A DNA stretch of 64,000 nucleotides from NCBI GenBank assembly GCA_937924525.1, contig CALDSU010000016.1:62001-126000 (forward strand), given 5' to 3'. Below are positions 7,958-15,994 of this stretch, in pieces; the first letter of the stretch is position 1, and each line of letters starts with the position of its first letter. The translations under genes and the position numbers were made by a program. This stretch comes from an uncultured Bryobacteraceae bacterium. Its GTDB lineage: Bacteria > Acidobacteriota > Terriglobia > Bryobacterales > Bryobacteraceae. A model generated the notes under the pieces. That model ran no database searches, was not told where the DNA came from, and saw only the letters and a program-made list of their open reading frames with translations.

Positions 7958-8980
7958 ATGTCCGAGCGCAAACTGACCGCGCACGTGAAAGCCGCCGGTT
8001 GAGCGTCCAAGCTGAGTCCAAAGGTTTTGGACCGGGTGCTGGCCAGCGTGCCGCGCGTCACGAACGAGAACGTCCTGGTCGGCTTTGATACCGCCGACGA
8101 CGCCGGCGTGTATCGTCTGACGGCCGACACCGCGCTGGTGCAAACCGTGGACTTTTTCACGCCCATCGTGGACGACCCGTGGCTGTTCGGCGCCATCGCG
8201 GCAGCCAATGCTCTCAGCGACGTTTACGCGATGGGCGGCCGTCCGCTGTCGTCGCTGTCCATTTTGTGCTACCCGGGCAAGGGCGACCTGGAGGATCTGG
8301 CGCGGATCCTGGCCGGCGGCGCGGAAAAGATGCGCGAGGCCGGATGCGCCATCCTCGGCGGCCACTCGGTGAACGATGAAGAGATCAAGTTCGGTTACGC
8401 GGTGACCGGGCTGGTGCATCCGGAGAAAATCAAGGCCAACGCCCAGGCGCGGGCGGGCGACGCGCTGGTGTTCACCAAGCGGATCGGGACGGGAGTGATC
8501 GCCACGGCGTTGAAACGCGGGCTGGCGCGGCAGGAGGACGTGGACGCGGCGATCGCGTCGATGCTCACCTTGAACCGCGCGGCGTGCGAGGCGATGCTGG
8601 CGTTCGACGTGCACGGCTGCACGGACATCACCGGCTTCGGTCTGCTGGGCCATGCGCGGGAAGTGGCAGTGGCCAGCGGCGTGACGCTGGAAATCGATCC
8701 CGGCCAGGTGCGCTGGCTGCCCGGCGCGCGGGAATACGCCCGGCAAGGCGCGATTCCCGGCGGCCTGCGCAACAACCAGGATTTCGTTTCCTGCGCCGTG
8801 GAGAAGACGCGCGAGGTGGCGCCGGAGGTCGAGCAACTGCTGTATGACCCGCAGACCTCGGGCGGCCTCCTGCTGACCCTGCCGGAAAGCGCTGCCGCCG
8901 CGCTCGAGCGGATCTATCCGGAGGCGTACCGCATCGGCCGGGTGACCGCGCGCGGCGCATCCCCGCTCCGGCTGGTTTGA
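7958..8980 (+). CDS. selD: Selenide, water dikinase; selenocysteine-containing (in-frame UGA)
   Basis: A 340-residue protein when the UGA at 8000-8002 is read as selenocysteine. The ATG at 7958 sits behind a GGGAGGG ribosome-binding site and encodes MSERKLTAHVKAAG, then UGA (residue 15), then ASKLSP. The U-x-x-K spacing (Sec15, Lys18) equals the Cys17/Lys20 pair of E. coli SelD. The downstream sequence has the SelD core: TADDAGVYRL, ALVQTVDFFTPIVDD, AAANALSDVYAMGG and ILGGHSVNDEEIKFGY. The enzyme makes selenophosphate from selenide and ATP. A SECIS-like hairpin directly follows the UGA. A standard gene caller would start wrongly at the TTG at 8027 and lose the active site. Confidence 0.93.
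8000..8032 (+). promoter_or_regulatory. Bacterial SECIS-like element for selD UGA recoding
   Basis: The UGA (8000-8002) is followed by a perfect 7-base-pair stem, GTCCAAA (8016-8022) with TTTGGAC (8026-8032), closing a GGU loop (8023-8025). Known bacterial SECIS elements place a GGU-containing apical loop roughly 16-37 bases after the UGA; here the loop begins 21 bases after it. The hairpin lies within coding sequence, as in fdhF-type elements. SelB and tRNA-Sec genes are not in the window. Confidence 0.75.
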
Positions 8981-8989
8981 CGCCGCCAG

Positions 8990-9303
8990 GCCGGACGAGC
9001 GCCTCGTCGGTCAGGCGGTCAGTCAGATACTCGCCGGGACGCCCGCCCGCCCGGCAGGCCGGGCACATACCGGTATTCGCCTCCGAAGCGGCGCGCGCCT
9101 TTGTAGGGATGGAAGAACGTGGCGGGAGCGCCCCAGAACGTGCCTCCGATGTTGATATCGAAACCCTGCGTCTCCGGATAAAAGCCCGCGGCGCCCAGGT
9201 GCCACTGGCCGACCAGCGCGGTGAGGTAGCCGGCCTCGTGCAGGTGTTCGGCGAGCGTGACCTCGGCAAGGGGCAAGCTGCCGGCCCCGCCCGGAGGCGT
9301 CAA
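8990..9303 (-). pseudogene. Type I sulfatase remnant (truncated, frameshifted)
   Basis: Two reading frames together give a central sulfatase segment. The first (9303 down to about 9050) reads LAEVTLAEHLHEAGYLTALV, GQWHLG and PETQGFDINIGGTFWG, then PYKGARRFGGEYRYVPGLPG. The second continues GGRPGEYLTDRLTDEALV down to about 8990. The GKWHLG-like and GFD motifs are diagnostic of alkaline-phosphatase-superfamily sulfatases. Missing are the N-terminal metal site, the formylglycine CxPxR motif and the whole C-terminal half. The frame break coincides with three tandem GCCC units at 9041-9052; two units would restore the frame. The stretch from 9304 to 9446 shows no gene. Confidence 0.75.
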
Positions 9304-9446
9304 TTTCCGCCAGGCACCCGCGCCGCGACACGGAGCTTCGGAAAGATCGCATCATGATTTCTTTTCGATGGTCGCGGAACCTCCCGCCGGAAGGAAGCGG
9401 CGCTCCCGCAACTCGCGTACACTGGGAGCCGCGAGGGCCTGTTTCC

Positions 9447-10577
9447 ATGCCGAGCCGAAGAGATTTTCTCGAATTCACCGCTGCCGCGCTGGCGGGAGCG
9501 GTGGCGCGCAAAGCGGAAGCCGCGCCGGAGGCGGCGGACGGCGAGTGGCGGAACCGCCAGCCCGGCATGTCGTACCGGCGGCTGGGCCGTACCGGCTACC
9601 TGATTTCCGAAGTGGTGATGGGCGGGAACCTGATTGCGCCGGACCGCCACGAACACGTGCTCCTGGCCGTCGATCTGGGCTTGAATTACTTTGACACCGC
9701 CCCGGTATACGGCGAGGGGAAGTCCGAGCAGGGCTACGCGCTCGTGGTGAAGGCGCGCGGGCGCGACCGGGTGTTCGTCAACAGCAAGGTCAGCCTGTGG
9801 GATTTGAACCGCAACCGGCTCTACCAGGAGATTTTCGACAGCCTGCCGGAAGCGGAACAGAAGCGCCTGCGCCACGCCGCGCGCGAAAGGATGGAGCGCA
9901 GCGGGGCGCTGGAGGCGGATTACCTTGCCGACTACTTCAAAGATCAGCGCGCGGAACTGGAAGCGGCGACCCTTTCCGACGTGATGGCCGAGCGGTACGG
10001 CGGCCGGATCGATCGGGGCAAGCATTTCCGGCAGTTGATTCTGGACTCGGTCGACGGGAGTCTGCGCCGCTTGGGCACGGATCACCTGGATCTGCTGATG
10101 TGCCCGCACGGCGCGAACACGCCGTACGAGGTAAAGCACCCGGAGATCGCCGAAGCGTTCGAACGGCTCCGCAAGGCGGGCAAGGTGCGCCATTTCGGCG
10201 TGTCGGCGCACACCGACCCCGCCGCGATTCTGGAGACCGCCGTCGACCTCGGCCACTACTCCGCGGCGATGATCGCGGTGAACATCCTCAACCACCGCTA
10301 TCTTGGCGGAGCGCTAGATCGCGCGCGGCAGGCGGACGTCGGCGTGATCGCGATGAAGGCGGCGCGCCCGGTCCATCCCGGCGACGGGCGCTATGAGCCA
10401 AGTCCGGACCGCGTGCGCCGGATTCAGGAGGCGGTGCCCGGGCCGCTCAAGGTCCCGTTGAAGGCCTATTCGTGGGTGCTGCGCGACCCGCGCATCTCGG
10501 CCGTGATCTCCGAAATGGGCGACGCGGCGCTGGTGCGCGAGAACCTGGCGCTGGCCGCGCCCCGGCCCCGTGGTTGA
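9447..10577 (+). CDS. Aldo/keto reductase family protein with Tat-like signal
   Basis: A 376-residue protein. It starts MPSRRDFLEFTAAALAGAVA, a twin-arginine-type leader, followed by the aldo-keto reductase core: MSYRRLGRTGYLISEVVMGG and LGLNYFDTAPVYGEGKSE, which carries the catalytic Asp and Tyr, then VFVNSKVS with the catalytic Lys and DLLMCPHG with the His. These enzymes reduce carbonyls with NAD(P)H; many exported Acidobacteriota and Planctomycetes members are of unknown substrate. The ORF extends 31 codons further upstream (9354), but that extension is arginine/proline-rich and would bury the leader, so the ATG at 9447 is preferred. Confidence 0.85.
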   Translation: MPSRRDFLEFTAAALAGAVARKAEAAPEAADGEWRNRQPGMSYRRLGRTGYLISEVVMGGNLIAPDRHEHVLLAVDLGLNYFDTAPVYGEGKSEQGYALVVKARGRDRVFVNSKVSLWDLNRNRLYQEIFDSLPEAEQKRLRHAARERMERSGALEADYLADYFKDQRAELEAATLSDVMAERYGGRIDRGKHFRQLILDSVDGSLRRLGTDHLDLLMCPHGANTPYEVKHPEIAEAFERLRKAGKVRHFGVSAHTDPAAILETAVDLGHYSAAMIAVNILNHRYLGGALDRARQADVGVIAMKAARPVHPGDGRYEPSPDRVRRIQEAVPGPLKVPLKAYSWVLRDPRISAVISEMGDAALVRENLALAAPRPRG

Positions 10578-10582
10578 TCCGG

Positions 10583-10960
10583 ATGCGCCGCGCGGCGGAG
10601 TTCGAGCGCACCCTGACCGGCGCCACGCTGGTGGGGCGTTTCTCCTCGCTGCGCTCGGACCGCATCGGCGAGGACCGCTACACGATCGCGAAGGTCACTC
10701 GCCTCCCGGCGGGCATCTGGCTGATCCACGCCCGTATCCAGTACGGCGGCCACGACTACACGGCGCCGGTCCCGGTGAAGGTCGAATGGGCGGGCGACAC
10801 GCCGGTGATCGCCCTGACGGACGTGGGCATTCCCGGCCGGGGCACTTTTACCGTGCGGGTCCTGTTCTGCCGCGGCCAATACGCGGGTACGTGGTCTTCG
10901 AGCCAGGGACACGGCGGCCAGATGTGGGGCCGGATCGAGCGCGGCGACACCGCGAAGTAA
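10583..10960 (+). CDS. Conserved hypothetical protein
   Basis: A 125-residue protein starting MRRAAEFERTLTGATLVGRF, five bases after the aldo-keto reductase stop. It is beta-rich, with VKVEWAGDTPVIALTDVGI followed by GRGTFTVRVLFCRGQYAGTW, and ends in a glycine-rich segment with GQMWGRIERG. No signal peptide or membrane segment is seen. I do not recognise a characterised family; the spacing suggests translation together with the reductase. Confidence 0.6.
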   Translation: MRRAAEFERTLTGATLVGRFSSLRSDRIGEDRYTIAKVTRLPAGIWLIHARIQYGGHDYTAPVPVKVEWAGDTPVIALTDVGIPGRGTFTVRVLFCRGQYAGTWSSSQGHGGQMWGRIERGDTAK

Positions 10961-11004
10961 GCCGCCCTGCGGGTTGACAGTCCCGCCTTGCTCGGCCTAC
11001 GCTC

Positions 11005-11931
11005 ATGGCCATGCCCCGCCGTCTTCGCTCGTTGACCGTGTACAGCCTTTTGGCCCTCGCCGCGCAGGGGCAGCCGCTCCCGTCCGCTCCGCCGCTTGCC
11101 ATGGACGTGGCGCCCAGTTGGGCCAAACTGCCGAAGGGCTGGAACTTCGGACAGACTACCGGGGTGGCGGTGGACCGCGACGACAACGTCTGGGTCTTTA
11201 ATCGCGGCGCGCACCCGATCGTGCAGTTCGACAAGGACGGCAACTTTCTTCAGGAGTTCGCCGAGCCGCAGATCGTGTCCGCGCACGGCATCAAAGTCGA
11301 TCCCGAGGGCAATATCTGGGCGGTGGACGTGAAGGGTCACGCCGTCCTGAAGTTCAATCCGATGGGCCGGCTGCTGGCGGTGCTCGGCGGACTGCGCGTG
11401 CCGGGCAATAACGACGCGAAGGAGAACTTCCACGAGCCGACGGCGCTCGCTTTTGGAGCCAACGGGGATTTCTTCGTCGCCGACGGGTACAAGAACGCGC
11501 GCGTCGTCAAGTACACCAAGGACGGCGACTACATCCGGCACTGGGGCCGGCCGGGCCAGGGCGATGGCGAATTCCACCTGGTGCACGACGTGTGCCTGGA
11601 CGCCATGGGGCGGGTCTACGTGGCCGACCGCGCCAATTCCCGCGTGCAGATCTTCGATGCGGAGGGCAAGTATCTGGGCAAGTGGACGGGCATCGGGCAG
11701 CCTTGGGGGTTGACGTACTCGCCGCGCGACAACGCCGTCTACCTGGCGGACGGGCTGAACGACCGGGTGGTGAAACTCAACCTGAACGGCCAGATTCTCG
11801 GCGTGCTTGGCGGGCACGGGAAAGCGCCCGGCAAATTCGACTTCGCGCACCATCTGGCGGTGGATTCCGCCGGCGCGATCTATGTGGCCGAAATCAAGAA
11901 CTGGCGGGTACAGAAGTTCGTCCCGCGTTAG
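11005..11931 (+). CDS. Secreted NHL-repeat six-bladed beta-propeller protein
   Basis: A 308-residue protein with an N-terminal signal sequence (about residues 1-24) and repeated NHL blades, for example GVAVDRDDNVWVFNRG, GIKVDPEGNIWAVDVKGH, DVCLDAMGRVYVADRANSRV and HLAVDSAGAIYVAEIKNWRV. The pattern and length match the peptidyl-alpha-hydroxyglycine alpha-amidating lyase-like propellers common in soil bacteria; lyase activity itself is not shown. It is probably periplasmic or extracellular. A second ATG six bases downstream (11011) is equally possible as the start. Confidence 0.8.
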   Translation: MAMPRRLRSLTVYSLLALAAQGQPLPSAPPLAMDVAPSWAKLPKGWNFGQTTGVAVDRDDNVWVFNRGAHPIVQFDKDGNFLQEFAEPQIVSAHGIKVDPEGNIWAVDVKGHAVLKFNPMGRLLAVLGGLRVPGNNDAKENFHEPTALAFGANGDFFVADGYKNARVVKYTKDGDYIRHWGRPGQGDGEFHLVHDVCLDAMGRVYVADRANSRVQIFDAEGKYLGKWTGIGQPWGLTYSPRDNAVYLADGLNDRVVKLNLNGQILGVLGGHGKAPGKFDFAHHLAVDSAGAIYVAEIKNWRVQKFVPR

Positions 11932-11940
11932 GAACGCACA

Positions 11941-12459
11941 ATGCTCCAAACCGAGCGGCTGCGGCTGGAGCCGTGGCAGGAAGAAGACTGGCAGGCATTC
12001 CGGCCCATTGCCACCGACCCGCGGGTGATGCACTTCATTACTGGCGGCGAACCGTGGCCCGAGGAGCAGACCCGGCGCTGGGTGCGCTGGCAGACCATCG
12101 TGTATTGGCGCTTCGGCTTCTGCATGTGGAAACTGCGGCCGCGCGGCGAGGACCGGTTGATCGGGTTCTGCGGCTTGCAGCCCTTGCTGGTGGAGGGGCA
12201 GGCCGATATCGAAATCGGCTGGTGGCTGGCCCCGGACCTGTGGGGAAAGGGGTTGGCGACAGAAGCGGCCAGGCGCGCGCTTGAGGACGGTTTCACCCGC
12301 TGCGGGTTGCACCGCATCGTGGCGGTGGCGCATCGCGACCATGCGGCTTCCATCCAGGTGATGAAGAAGCTTGGTCTGCGCTACGACCGCGATGTCGTCT
12401 ACAGGGGCACGCCATCGGTGTTCTATCTGGCGGAGCACAACGCCCGACCCCCCGGGTAG
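11941..12459 (+). CDS. GNAT-family N-acetyltransferase (RimJ/RimL-like)
   Basis: A 172-residue protein with the RimJ/RimL layout: N-terminal LQTERLRLEPWQEEDWQAF, the central beta-strand ADIEIGWWLAPDLWGKGLAT (acetyl-CoA pyrophosphate loop W-G-K-G-L-A-T) and C-terminal ASIQVMKKLGLRYDRDVVYR. It transfers an acetyl group from acetyl-CoA to an amine, often a protein N-terminus or small molecule; the substrate is unknown. It begins nine bases after the NHL gene. Confidence 0.85.
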   Translation: MLQTERLRLEPWQEEDWQAFRPIATDPRVMHFITGGEPWPEEQTRRWVRWQTIVYWRFGFCMWKLRPRGEDRLIGFCGLQPLLVEGQADIEIGWWLAPDLWGKGLATEAARRALEDGFTRCGLHRIVAVAHRDHAASIQVMKKLGLRYDRDVVYRGTPSVFYLAEHNARPPG

Positions 12460-12628
12460 TCCTCGCCGAGTCCGTTGCGACTCGGCAGGCGGAAAAGGTG
12501 CGGGTAAGCCGGAGAGTTGCCCCACCTGCGCCGAACCGTCCCCGGACCCGCGCCTGGGGGGGCGCACGCTTCGCCGCGGGTGGCGGGCGTATTTGGAAGG
12601 CGGCCCCGATTCATCGCACAATAGCGGA

Positions 12629-15600
12629 ATGCGTCTCCGCGCGCGGCAAGATTTGCTGACGCTGGTGGCCCTGGCGTCGCTCGCGTGGGGGGCGGCCTCC
12701 AGGCTGCGCGGGCAGACCACGCAGGGGCTGATTTCCGGACAGGTGGTGGATGCGGTGACCGGCCGCCCCGTCGCGGGTGCGCAAGTCCGGTATGAGCAAA
12801 CGCAGTTGCAGCTTAGCGGCGCGGCGCGGACAGATCGTTTCGGTTATTTTGTGCTGCCGTTGCTCTCGCCGGGCGGCTACGCTTTGCGGATCGAAGCCGG
12901 CGGGTATCAGCCGCTGCAAATGGAGGAGGTCACGCTCGCCGTGGCCGGGCGGCTGGACTTTCCGCTGCGGCTGCGGCCGCTGCACGACGTCTGGGAGAGC
13001 GGCCAGTATCGCAGCGTATTCTTGCCGGATTCAGCCACGGTGCTGGATTTCTACGGGCCCGACCTGGACGCGAGCCGCGCGGCGTCCTTCGAGCCGCCGC
13101 GGGGCGTGGCGGCGCGTCTGGAGACGGGTCTCTCGCAGGTGATCACCTCGGCGGAATTGCGCGATCTGCCGTTGATCGGGCGGGACGCGTACACGCTGCT
13201 GGTGACGCAGCCCGGCGTGACCACCGACGCGGCCACGGGGCGCGGTCTGGGCCTGGCGATCAACGGGCAGCGTCCTTCAGCTTCGAACTTCCTGCTCGAC
13301 GGCCTGGAGCATAACAATTACCTGACGACGGGGCCGCTGAGTCCGGTGGCGCCCGAGGCGGTGGGCGAATATCGGGTGTCCACGAACAACTTCTCCGCTG
13401 AGTACGGGCGCGCGGCCGGCTTTCTGGCGAACGCGGCGTCACGCGCCGGGGGCAGCGCCTGGCATGGCTTGGCGTACTTCTATTTGCGGCACGACGCGCT
13501 GAACGCGAATGGCTTCGCGCAGAACGCGGCAGGCGTTTCCCGGCGTCCGCTAAGAGAAAGGCAGCCCGGGTTCTCGTTCGGCGGACCGCTGCGGCGCGAA
13601 CGCCTGTTTGCCTCGGCGGCGTTCGAGCACCTGCGCCTGCGCGCGGAGGGTGATCCGGTGCGCTTTCGCCTGCCCACCTCGCGATTCGTGCAGGAATTCA
13701 CGGCCCCGGCAAGCGCGGCGCGCCGCCTGCTCGAGCGTTTCGGCGCCGCTTCCGATCCGCTGGCGTTGGCGGTGGAACGGGAACAATCGCCCACCGCTTC
13801 ACTAAACCGCTCCCTGGCGCTGCCGCGGGTGGACTGGGTCTCGGCGCGAGCGGACCATCGCGTCCTGACCCGCCTGGCGCTGGTGCGCCGCACCCAACCG
13901 GACTTCAGTTGGTCGCCGTACCGGGCTTTCCGGATGGCCCTGGAGCAAACGTCGGCCGGCTTGGGCGGGGCCTGGACCGCCGCGCTCGGTCCCACGGTCA
14001 CCCAGGAATTGCGCCTGGGCGGGAGCCGCGACCAGCTGGCGTTCGACCGTCCGGCGCAGGTTGTCGATGGTGTGCGGACGCCGCTGCTTTCGCTATCGCC
14101 GCGCGTGCGGAACAGCGACCCGCCTCCGCCGGCGGACAGTCTCCCGATTCTGCTGCCTGGGGGCGCGGGGCTGCCCGGGGTCCCAGTGTTTTACGGCTAC
14201 GCGAACCGCGCCCGCACCTGGGAAATCGTCGAGAATCTGGTGGTGGCGCGGGGGCGGCACGTTGGGAAGTTCGGCGGCGGCTGGCTCGACCGCGCCAGCG
14301 ACGGGTTTGCGTCGTTCGGCCGGGACGCCTCGTTTCAATTTCGCAGCCTCGAAGATTTCGGCCGCGATGCGCCCGCATCGCTGTTCACCGGGGTCTCCCG
14401 CACCGACCTGCCCGCGTTCCGCAAACCGGACGATCGCCGCAGCTTTCGCTACCGGCAGTTCTTCCTGTTTGCCCAGGACAGTTACCGGGTCACCGGGCGG
14501 CTGACGCTGAACCTGGGCGTGCGCTACGACCGCTTCGGCGCACCGCGCAGCACGGGACGGGTGCGCGACCCGCTGCTCGAATTGGGTGATGGCGCGGATC
14601 TGCCGTCGCGTCTGGCGGGCGCCCGGTTCCAGCCGGGACGCGACCGGCTCTACCATCAGGACGGCAACGACGCCGCCGCGCGTGTGGGCTTGTCGTACCG
14701 CGTGGCGTCCCGCACCGTGGCCCGCGCGGCGTGGGGCATTTTCTACGACCGGCCTTTCGACAATCTTTGGTTCAGTGTCCGCGCCAACAGCGTGGCCGTG
14801 CCGCTGTTCGAACTGGCATCGTTTTTCGATCCCGCGCAGCCGCGAAACTATCTCGCCGACCCGCTCAACCTGCTCGCCGGGTTTGACGGGCGGCAGGCGA
14901 ATACGTCCGTGCCCGCGCCGGTCTTATTTCAGCCGGGCCTGCGCTCGCCTTATGCGCAGAGCGCCTGCGCCGGGCTGACGCACCAGATCGCCGGCGATTG
15001 GACGGCGGAGGCAAGCTATCTCGGCTCGCTAGGGCGTAAGCTGATCACCAGCGACATCGTCAACCGGATTTTCAGCCTGCCGTTCGAGCCGTTTGACCCG
15101 GCCAATCCGGCGAAGGTATTCAACCCCGCGCTGCCCGAGTTCATCTTCCGCGGCAATCAGGGTTCGTCCTCCTATCACGCGATGGCGGTGACCACGCGCT
15201 ACCGCGGTCCGCGGGTGCTCGCCAACTTGTCTTACACCTGGGGCCAGTGGATCGATAACCAGAGCGAAGCGCTCAACGGCGACGCGACGAATCTGTCGTT
15301 CAGCGGGAGCGGCGGCATAGGCGCGGGGGTCTCCGCGTTCGCCCGGCAGTTCGACAGCGGAGCCGACCGCGGCCCTTCGGATTTCGATCAGCGGCACAAC
15401 CTGGTGTTCTACACGGTGTGGACCTTGCCGGAAGCGCGGGGGGGCGGCCGCTGGCGGGCGCTGGCGCGCGGCTGGCAAGTTTCCCAGCTTGCGGCGTTCC
15501 GGTCGGGGTTTCCGTTTACGGTTTACGCCACGGGGTTCGCGGCGGTGTCGCTCGAGCACGGCCGGGTGTACAACAACCGCGCCAACCTCACCGCGCCGGC

Positions 15601-15994
15601 GGGTTATGCGATTCGCGAAGCCGCGCCCGGCGGCTGGACTTTGCTGCGGCGGGAGGCGTTCGCCGACCCGCCCGGCGGCGTGCTGGGCGGCACGGGCCGC
15701 AACGCTTTCCGCGGACCCGGCATGTATAACCTGGATCTTTCCTTGTCGCGCTCCCTGCGGCTGCGCTGGCTGGGCGAGACCGGGCGCATCGTGCTGCGCG
15801 CGGACGCGTTCAACGTGCTCAATCACGCCAACCTGAACAACCCGGAGTCGCGCCTGGACGCCGAGCGCCCGTTCCTGCCCGATTTCGGCGAAGCCGCGCT
15901 CGGCCGGCGAGGTCGCCGGACGGCGTTTCCCGCCTTGTCCCCGCTGGACGAAACCGCGCGCCAGGTCCAGGTGCTGTTGCGCGTCGAGTTTTGA
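12629..15994 (+). CDS. Oar-like TonB-dependent outer-membrane protein with carboxypeptidase-regulatory domain
   Basis: An 1121-residue protein with an N-terminal signal (about residues 1-29). A CarboxypepD_reg-like domain follows (LISGQVVDAVTGRPVAGAQV, roughly residues 34-115), then a plug-like region with ELRDLPLIGRDAYTLLVTQP, NGQRPSASNFLLDGLEHNN and YRVSTNNFSAEYGRAAGF, and a long beta-barrel region. This matches the Oar/TonB receptor-like giant proteins expanded in Bryobacterales, which probably import or sense oligosaccharides or peptides. The ORF is open 86 codons further upstream, but that part lacks a signal and overlaps the GNAT gene. Its stop abuts the stop of the convergent NHL gene with no gap. 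Confidence 0.85.
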   Translation: MRLRARQDLLTLVALASLAWGAASRLRGQTTQGLISGQVVDAVTGRPVAGAQVRYEQTQLQLSGAARTDRFGYFVLPLLSPGGYALRIEAGGYQPLQMEEVTLAVAGRLDFPLRLRPLHDVWESGQYRSVFLPDSATVLDFYGPDLDASRAASFEPPRGVAARLETGLSQVITSAELRDLPLIGRDAYTLLVTQPGVTTDAATGRGLGLAINGQRPSASNFLLDGLEHNNYLTTGPLSPVAPEAVGEYRVSTNNFSAEYGRAAGFLANAASRAGGSAWHGLAYFYLRHDALNANGFAQNAAGVSRRPLRERQPGFSFGGPLRRERLFASAAFEHLRLRAEGDPVRFRLPTSRFVQEFTAPASAARRLLERFGAASDPLALAVEREQSPTASLNRSLALPRVDWVSARADHRVLTRLALVRRTQPDFSWSPYRAFRMALEQTSAGLGGAWTAALGPTVTQELRLGGSRDQLAFDRPAQVVDGVRTPLLSLSPRVRNSDPPPPADSLPILLPGGAGLPGVPVFYGYANRARTWEIVENLVVARGRHVGKFGGGWLDRASDGFASFGRDASFQFRSLEDFGRDAPASLFTGVSRTDLPAFRKPDDRRSFRYRQFFLFAQDSYRVTGRLTLNLGVRYDRFGAPRSTGRVRDPLLELGDGADLPSRLAGARFQPGRDRLYHQDGNDAAARVGLSYRVASRTVARAAWGIFYDRPFDNLWFSVRANSVAVPLFELASFFDPAQPRNYLADPLNLLAGFDGRQANTSVPAPVLFQPGLRSPYAQSACAGLTHQIAGDWTAEASYLGSLGRKLITSDIVNRIFSLPFEPFDPANPAKVFNPALPEFIFRGNQGSSSYHAMAVTTRYRGPRVLANLSYTWGQWIDNQSEALNGDATNLSFSGSGGIGAGVSAFARQFDSGADRGPSDFDQRHNLVFYTVWTLPEARGGGRWRALARGWQVSQLAAFRSGFPFTVYATGFAAVSLEHGRVYNNRANLTAPAGYAIREAAPGGWTLLRREAFADPPGGVLGGTGRNAFRGPGMYNLDLSLSRSLRLRWLGETGRIVLRADAFNVLNHANLNNPESRLDAERPFLPDFGEAALGRRGRRTAFPALSPLDETARQVQVLLRVEF

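Noticed and set aside
8027-8980. SelD starting at the TTG at 8027 as a 317-residue protein
   Set aside because: This removes the catalytic Cys/Sec loop and Lys18; the upstream in-frame sequence through UGA matches SelD and has a ribosome-binding site.
9354-9446. 31-codon N-terminal extension of the aldo-keto reductase
   Set aside because: No homology-like composition and it would precede an obvious RR-leader beginning at 9447.
10756-12720. 654-codon minus-strand frame opposite the NHL and GNAT genes
   Set aside because: His/Arg/Val-rich antisense shadow; the plus-strand frames encode recognisable families.
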